The position numbers and the translations under genes are program-made. A DNA stretch of 64,000 nt, taken from the NCBI GenBank assembly GCA_013396915.1, contig VWZL01006771.1:1133379-1197378 (forward strand), in the 5' to 3' direction. Below the pieces are notes generated by a model. That model made no database searches and had not been told where the DNA came from. It saw only the letters and a list, made by a program, of their open reading frames with translations. How positions within the stretch are numbered: the first letter of the stretch is position 1; every line of letters begins with the position of its first letter. Source of the DNA: Stercorarius parasiticus (lineage: Eukaryota > Chordata > Aves > Charadriiformes > Stercorariidae). This document shows positions 60,401 through 64,000 of the stretch, one piece after another.

Positions 60401-63400
60401 GTTGTGCTCATCTTTGGGGATTTTGTTTCTGTGATATAACAAAGCAAAAAACTGCATTTCTTAAAGCTGGCTGCACTTTTCTCATAAGGATGGTATTTCT
60501 TTCTCTGTGGGATACAGCGCTATTTGTGCAGCAGATTGTATTTTGACAGATGCAACTGTATCATAAAAAGGCCCTTAGCACTATCAGACTGGTAGCTCAC
60601 AAACATTCATGAGCTCCAGGATTTCTTAAAAAACCCCAACAATTAAAATGTTTTTGAGAGTGTAAAATGCCCCCAAGCCACTTACCTCCCCCACGCCAGT
60701 CTGCAGAATTTTCAGTCCAGTTGTTTTTTCAAGCTTGTCTTTGTTTGTGGCTGTAAGGAAAATCAAGATGGGAAGAGTTACAGGCAAGCTGGAATATGTA
60801 TGATTTTGCAGCATTTACAATATAACCAACCTTCCTTCCTCCATCAAGAAATTCATGACAGTTCCTACCGATTCCATCTATGGAATACCTTTCCCTGATA
60901 GCAACTCAGCTAGTCAGTTTTTTGAATGTGTAGGTAAGCCATTAATTATGCATTATTATGTGAAAAAGAAAGCCAAACTCATTCTAGTTCCCTCGTACAC
61001 ACAGTATCACACACTTTTAACACATATACACAATATGTTTTGGAACTTCTCTTCAGTGGAAACTTCCCACTGTCTTCCCTGCAGTGAAGAGCAGGGCAGC
61101 ACCTTACCATTACAACAGCACTGTCACTGTGTAGGACATTTTACAACAAATACAGGTGACTCTTACCCAGCAGGTAAGATAAATAGTTTATTTCACAACA
61201 TCAGGATGCAATGCACTGTGTTTTCTTTTTTGAAATTTATTTTTTTTCCTATTTATCAGCTTCTATATCAGTAGAAGCATTCAAAACAAAAATAAAGTAA
61301 TCCAGCATAAAAAAGACAAATGCAAAATAAAGCTAGTAACCACTAAGACTACATCTATACTTGCAACACAAACATGCCCGGGTTATGAACTTGAGCATTT
61401 TCTTACCATTACTATGGTCTTCACATTTTGGCTTTTGCCCACGAGTATTTTCACAAAACAACGCCTAACCACAGTTCTGGGGACTGTGCAAGGACGAGAC
61501 TATTCCCAGCTGTGGGTATGGGCAAGGTCATCCTGTCTTGGATGGGAAGACTTTAACCTTCTAGATGCAAACTGTGAAGGTTTTCCAAAACCCAGGCACC
61601 TGGCTTGATTTATTTATGAGTAGAAATGAAGCCTTGCAGCCTTGTTAAACTCTCCTCCCTTTAGCCGTCTAGTCATTGACTATGTAATCCAAGTGAGTCA
61701 TCTAGGTTCTCTCTGCAGTCAACGGAAAGGGATGGACATTTAATACGATGAGTCATCCCACATATCTTACACACATCTGCAGGCACCTAACTCTGTCCTT
61801 TGATTGCAGACACGATTTGGACTCAGCTTCTCAATTTAAGTTGCCTAAGGGAAACATTCCTACCAGAAAGGACAAGAAGTGTGCTAGAACATATTGTAAC
61901 TCTGTAAATTTACATTAAAATGCTGAAAGGAATTAATATCTTTATCTTTCATTTGTGAAAAATACTCTTTCATTGTTGCAGTTCAAAACATATTCAAAGC
62001 AGTTCAGACTGCAGCAGACAATTCTCAGAAGCAATATTGTTGTGAACTGATACTTTATTTAGTTTGTCCTAAGTGCAACACAAACGACTCGCATTTATTT
62101 CAGAGGTGAGTTGTAGCATTAGGGCTCAATCTCACCTCATCTATCCAAAATGTGAAAAGATTTTGGTAAGAGTTTATAAGTGCAAAGACTCAAGAAGTGA
62201 AACCTCAAGTAATTCTAACACAGAGAAACTTTTCTGCCTGCCTTCAGCGAGGGATGAATATTGGTGATGATTTAAATAGAGAGGAAATTTCTGTCCACCT
62301 TTTAGACCTACACAGCTTTATTTTTGCTTCTTTTCAAGATGCTACCAAATAAGCAGATAGGAACATGGAGGCCCAAGCTAAGAAACCTTAAATGCATGTT
62401 TTGCTGGATGCAGCTTAAAAACTGCATACAATACTCACATACTTAATACTTATGCCATGCTTTACTCATTCACAGACTTATTTATTCCACCCAGAGTCAG
62501 AGGGACCACATGAGAAGGCGACTTGCCTGGGCCACGTGTTTTCACTGTGTTGTATATGTTGCAGTATGAATTTCCAAAAAATAAGTAAATCTTTGCCAAC
62601 AAGCTTGATTTGCAGCCTTGAGATGGACTCTGGACTATGTTGTTTCACTGATGGCTGATGACCTGCCATGTCACGTTACAGCATTCTCCCTTTTGGATGT
62701 GCCATTTTCTTGCAAAGGTGTGCCATGCTACCACACTGACCCCCTCACACCCACCATATAAAGGCAGATGTCTACCAAATGCAAAAATTTAGATTTATAA
62801 AACCAGAAAGCTCCACAGCCTCTTTCAAAGAAACTGAATGGTCCAACAAATAATTCTTTGGTAGCTTAGGATAAAGAAAATTGCACAGCAGAGTGGCTGC
62901 AAAATAAATCGGCATAAGTAAACAACAAGCCTTAAATCCCAACATGTAATTTCCTACCACACGAGCAGTTAATAGAGAATATTGGGTCTGCTGAATTGCT
63001 GAATTTTATAATTGCAATTGCATATTTGACCTCCTTTTTATAGGTTTCCTGAAGACTTTAATTGCTGAAGCTTTGATATTAAAAAACAGAAAAGAAGTTT
63101 ACTTAACACCCCCCTTTTCCCCTTGATACTGGCTAAACACAAAGGACAGCTCTGACAGCCATGCTAACGCAAACCCTGCCAAAATTAGGAGGTATGAAGG
63201 CAAAACGTGTTATTGATTAAATCATAACCTAAAAATGGTCAAGCTCGCGGATTGCGGAGAGAGACACAGCAGACAGTCTCCGGCGTGTTCACTCCAGGCA
63301 TGCACAGGAGCATATTTTAGCTAACCTTGAACTCCACGAGCAGCTCAGGAAGGTGAAGAAATTCTGTCAAAAACAGTGGTGCTGAAGCTGAAGCATCAAC

Positions 63401-64000
63401 TACGTATCAGGCAGCTGCTTCAAGCTGCCGAACAGTGAACATAACTTCTTAATTATAATTGAGAATTTAAGACAATAAAACATGGTCGATAGCCTATAGA
63501 TAGATGAGGAAGAAGTTGTGAGAAAATAAATTCGGATATTAAGAACAAGCTACTAATCCTCTGAAAATTGGCCTAAATTTTTTAAAAGTATTTTAGTCTA
63601 TTACCTGCTAGCTTTTATTCCAGTACAAATACACAGCAGATGATGTTCCTGTTGCAAATTTTATGAACTGGAAATGATAATTCTTGGTAACATGGTATAT
63701 TGCACATTCCATCAAAGTGGATTTTTTACAGCCACTGTTTAAAAGTCCTGAAACACTAGTGGAGAACTGACAAACTCATCAGCGAAGAGGCATAATAAAA
63801 ACAGCTATTCAAAAAAACGCAAAAAAACCCCAACCTTACCCAGTTAGCAACATATAAATCCCTTTTTTAATCTTCCACTGAAACAAAAAGGGCTTCCAAA
63901 CACACAAAAAAGGAGGCCTTTAAATTAAATTCACTAGATGAAGGATATGCAAATTACCTGAAGAAGCGGAGCCCTATAATGTTCTCAAAATTCTCCAATA
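54466..64000. other. Long terminal spacer without recognisable genes
   Basis: Nearly 10 kb was read with no gene, CR1, SINE or LTR recognised. The largest frames are 155 codons on the minus strand (59223-59690) and 139 codons on the plus strand (60855-61274), and neither resembles a known protein. The patch at 56560-56760 is GC-richer than its surroundings. A 13-base word (GAAAAACAGTAAA) is directly repeated near 59935-59965. A weak aaggcgacttgcctgggcca word near 62516 recalls inverted MIR/L2 sequence but is too short to call. Confidence 0.4.

Noticed and set aside
60855..61274. 139-codon plus-strand frame
   Set aside because: No family resemblance; T-rich end and random-looking composition.
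62500..62560. Antisense MIR/L2 fragment
   Set aside because: Only one ~20-base word (aaggcgacttgcctgggcca) resembles the family; too short to support.
1..64000. CRISPR arrays, operons, prophage or insertion sequences
   Set aside because: No regularly spaced direct repeats and no clusters of long adjacent genes were seen. CR1 elements and overall composition show vertebrate nuclear DNA.
1..64000. Endogenous retrovirus or paired LTRs
   Set aside because: No gag, pol or env-like translation was seen and no long direct repeats were noticed by eye. A solo LTR of unfamiliar family could still be missed.

Overview
This window looks like non-coding vertebrate nuclear DNA, most probably from a bird. 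The best evidence is three CR1 LINE fragments on the plus strand (5464-5803, 7730-8688, 27505-28042), each ending in CR1's tandem octamer tail (ATTCTATG-like). Two of them keep recognisable pieces of the CR1 ORF2 reverse-transcriptase region. CR1 also dominates turtle and crocodilian genomes, so bird is an inference. It rests on the low density of recognisable repeats and the absence of long LTR or L1 elements. The sequence is visibly AT-rich, has stops in every frame, and shows none of the gene spacing or ribosome-binding context of a prokaryote.

No host protein-coding gene, rRNA or functional tRNA could be supported. The longest open frames (195 codons at 31493-32080; 155 codons at 17377-17844 and, on the minus strand, at 59223-59690) resemble no protein I know and are best read as chance. 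The window is therefore intergenic DNA or part of a very large intron; the sequence alone does not decide which.

Layout: 1-9 kb is AT-rich spacer with two CR1 insertions. Two pentamer microsatellites lie at 10.0 and 10.65 kb. From 12 to 24 kb come a string of old, decayed elements: possible hAT termini, palindromic MITE-like sequence and tRNA-derived SINE heads. A cluster of short hairpins lies near 16-17 kb. The best-preserved CR1 is at 27.5-28.0 kb. From 29 to 36 kb there are MIR/L2-like fragments and an old sauropsid-type repeat. A perfect 42-bp inverted repeat bounds a 552-bp segment at 38396-39031. A candidate internally deleted hAT element is at 45.05-45.45 kb, a MIR-like SINE with an adjacent perfect hairpin at 47.9-48.07 kb, and the final 15 kb has little that is recognisable. 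Three CTCF-like motifs (29.1, 41.9 and 54.5 kb) and several motif-rich unique stretches are possible regulatory sequence.

The most unusual feature is the exact 42-bp inverted repeat, followed by the 35-bp near-perfect palindrome at 16973-17007. I did not find a new multi-gene biological system. Assignments to old repeat families come from remembered family patterns, not from a database search.
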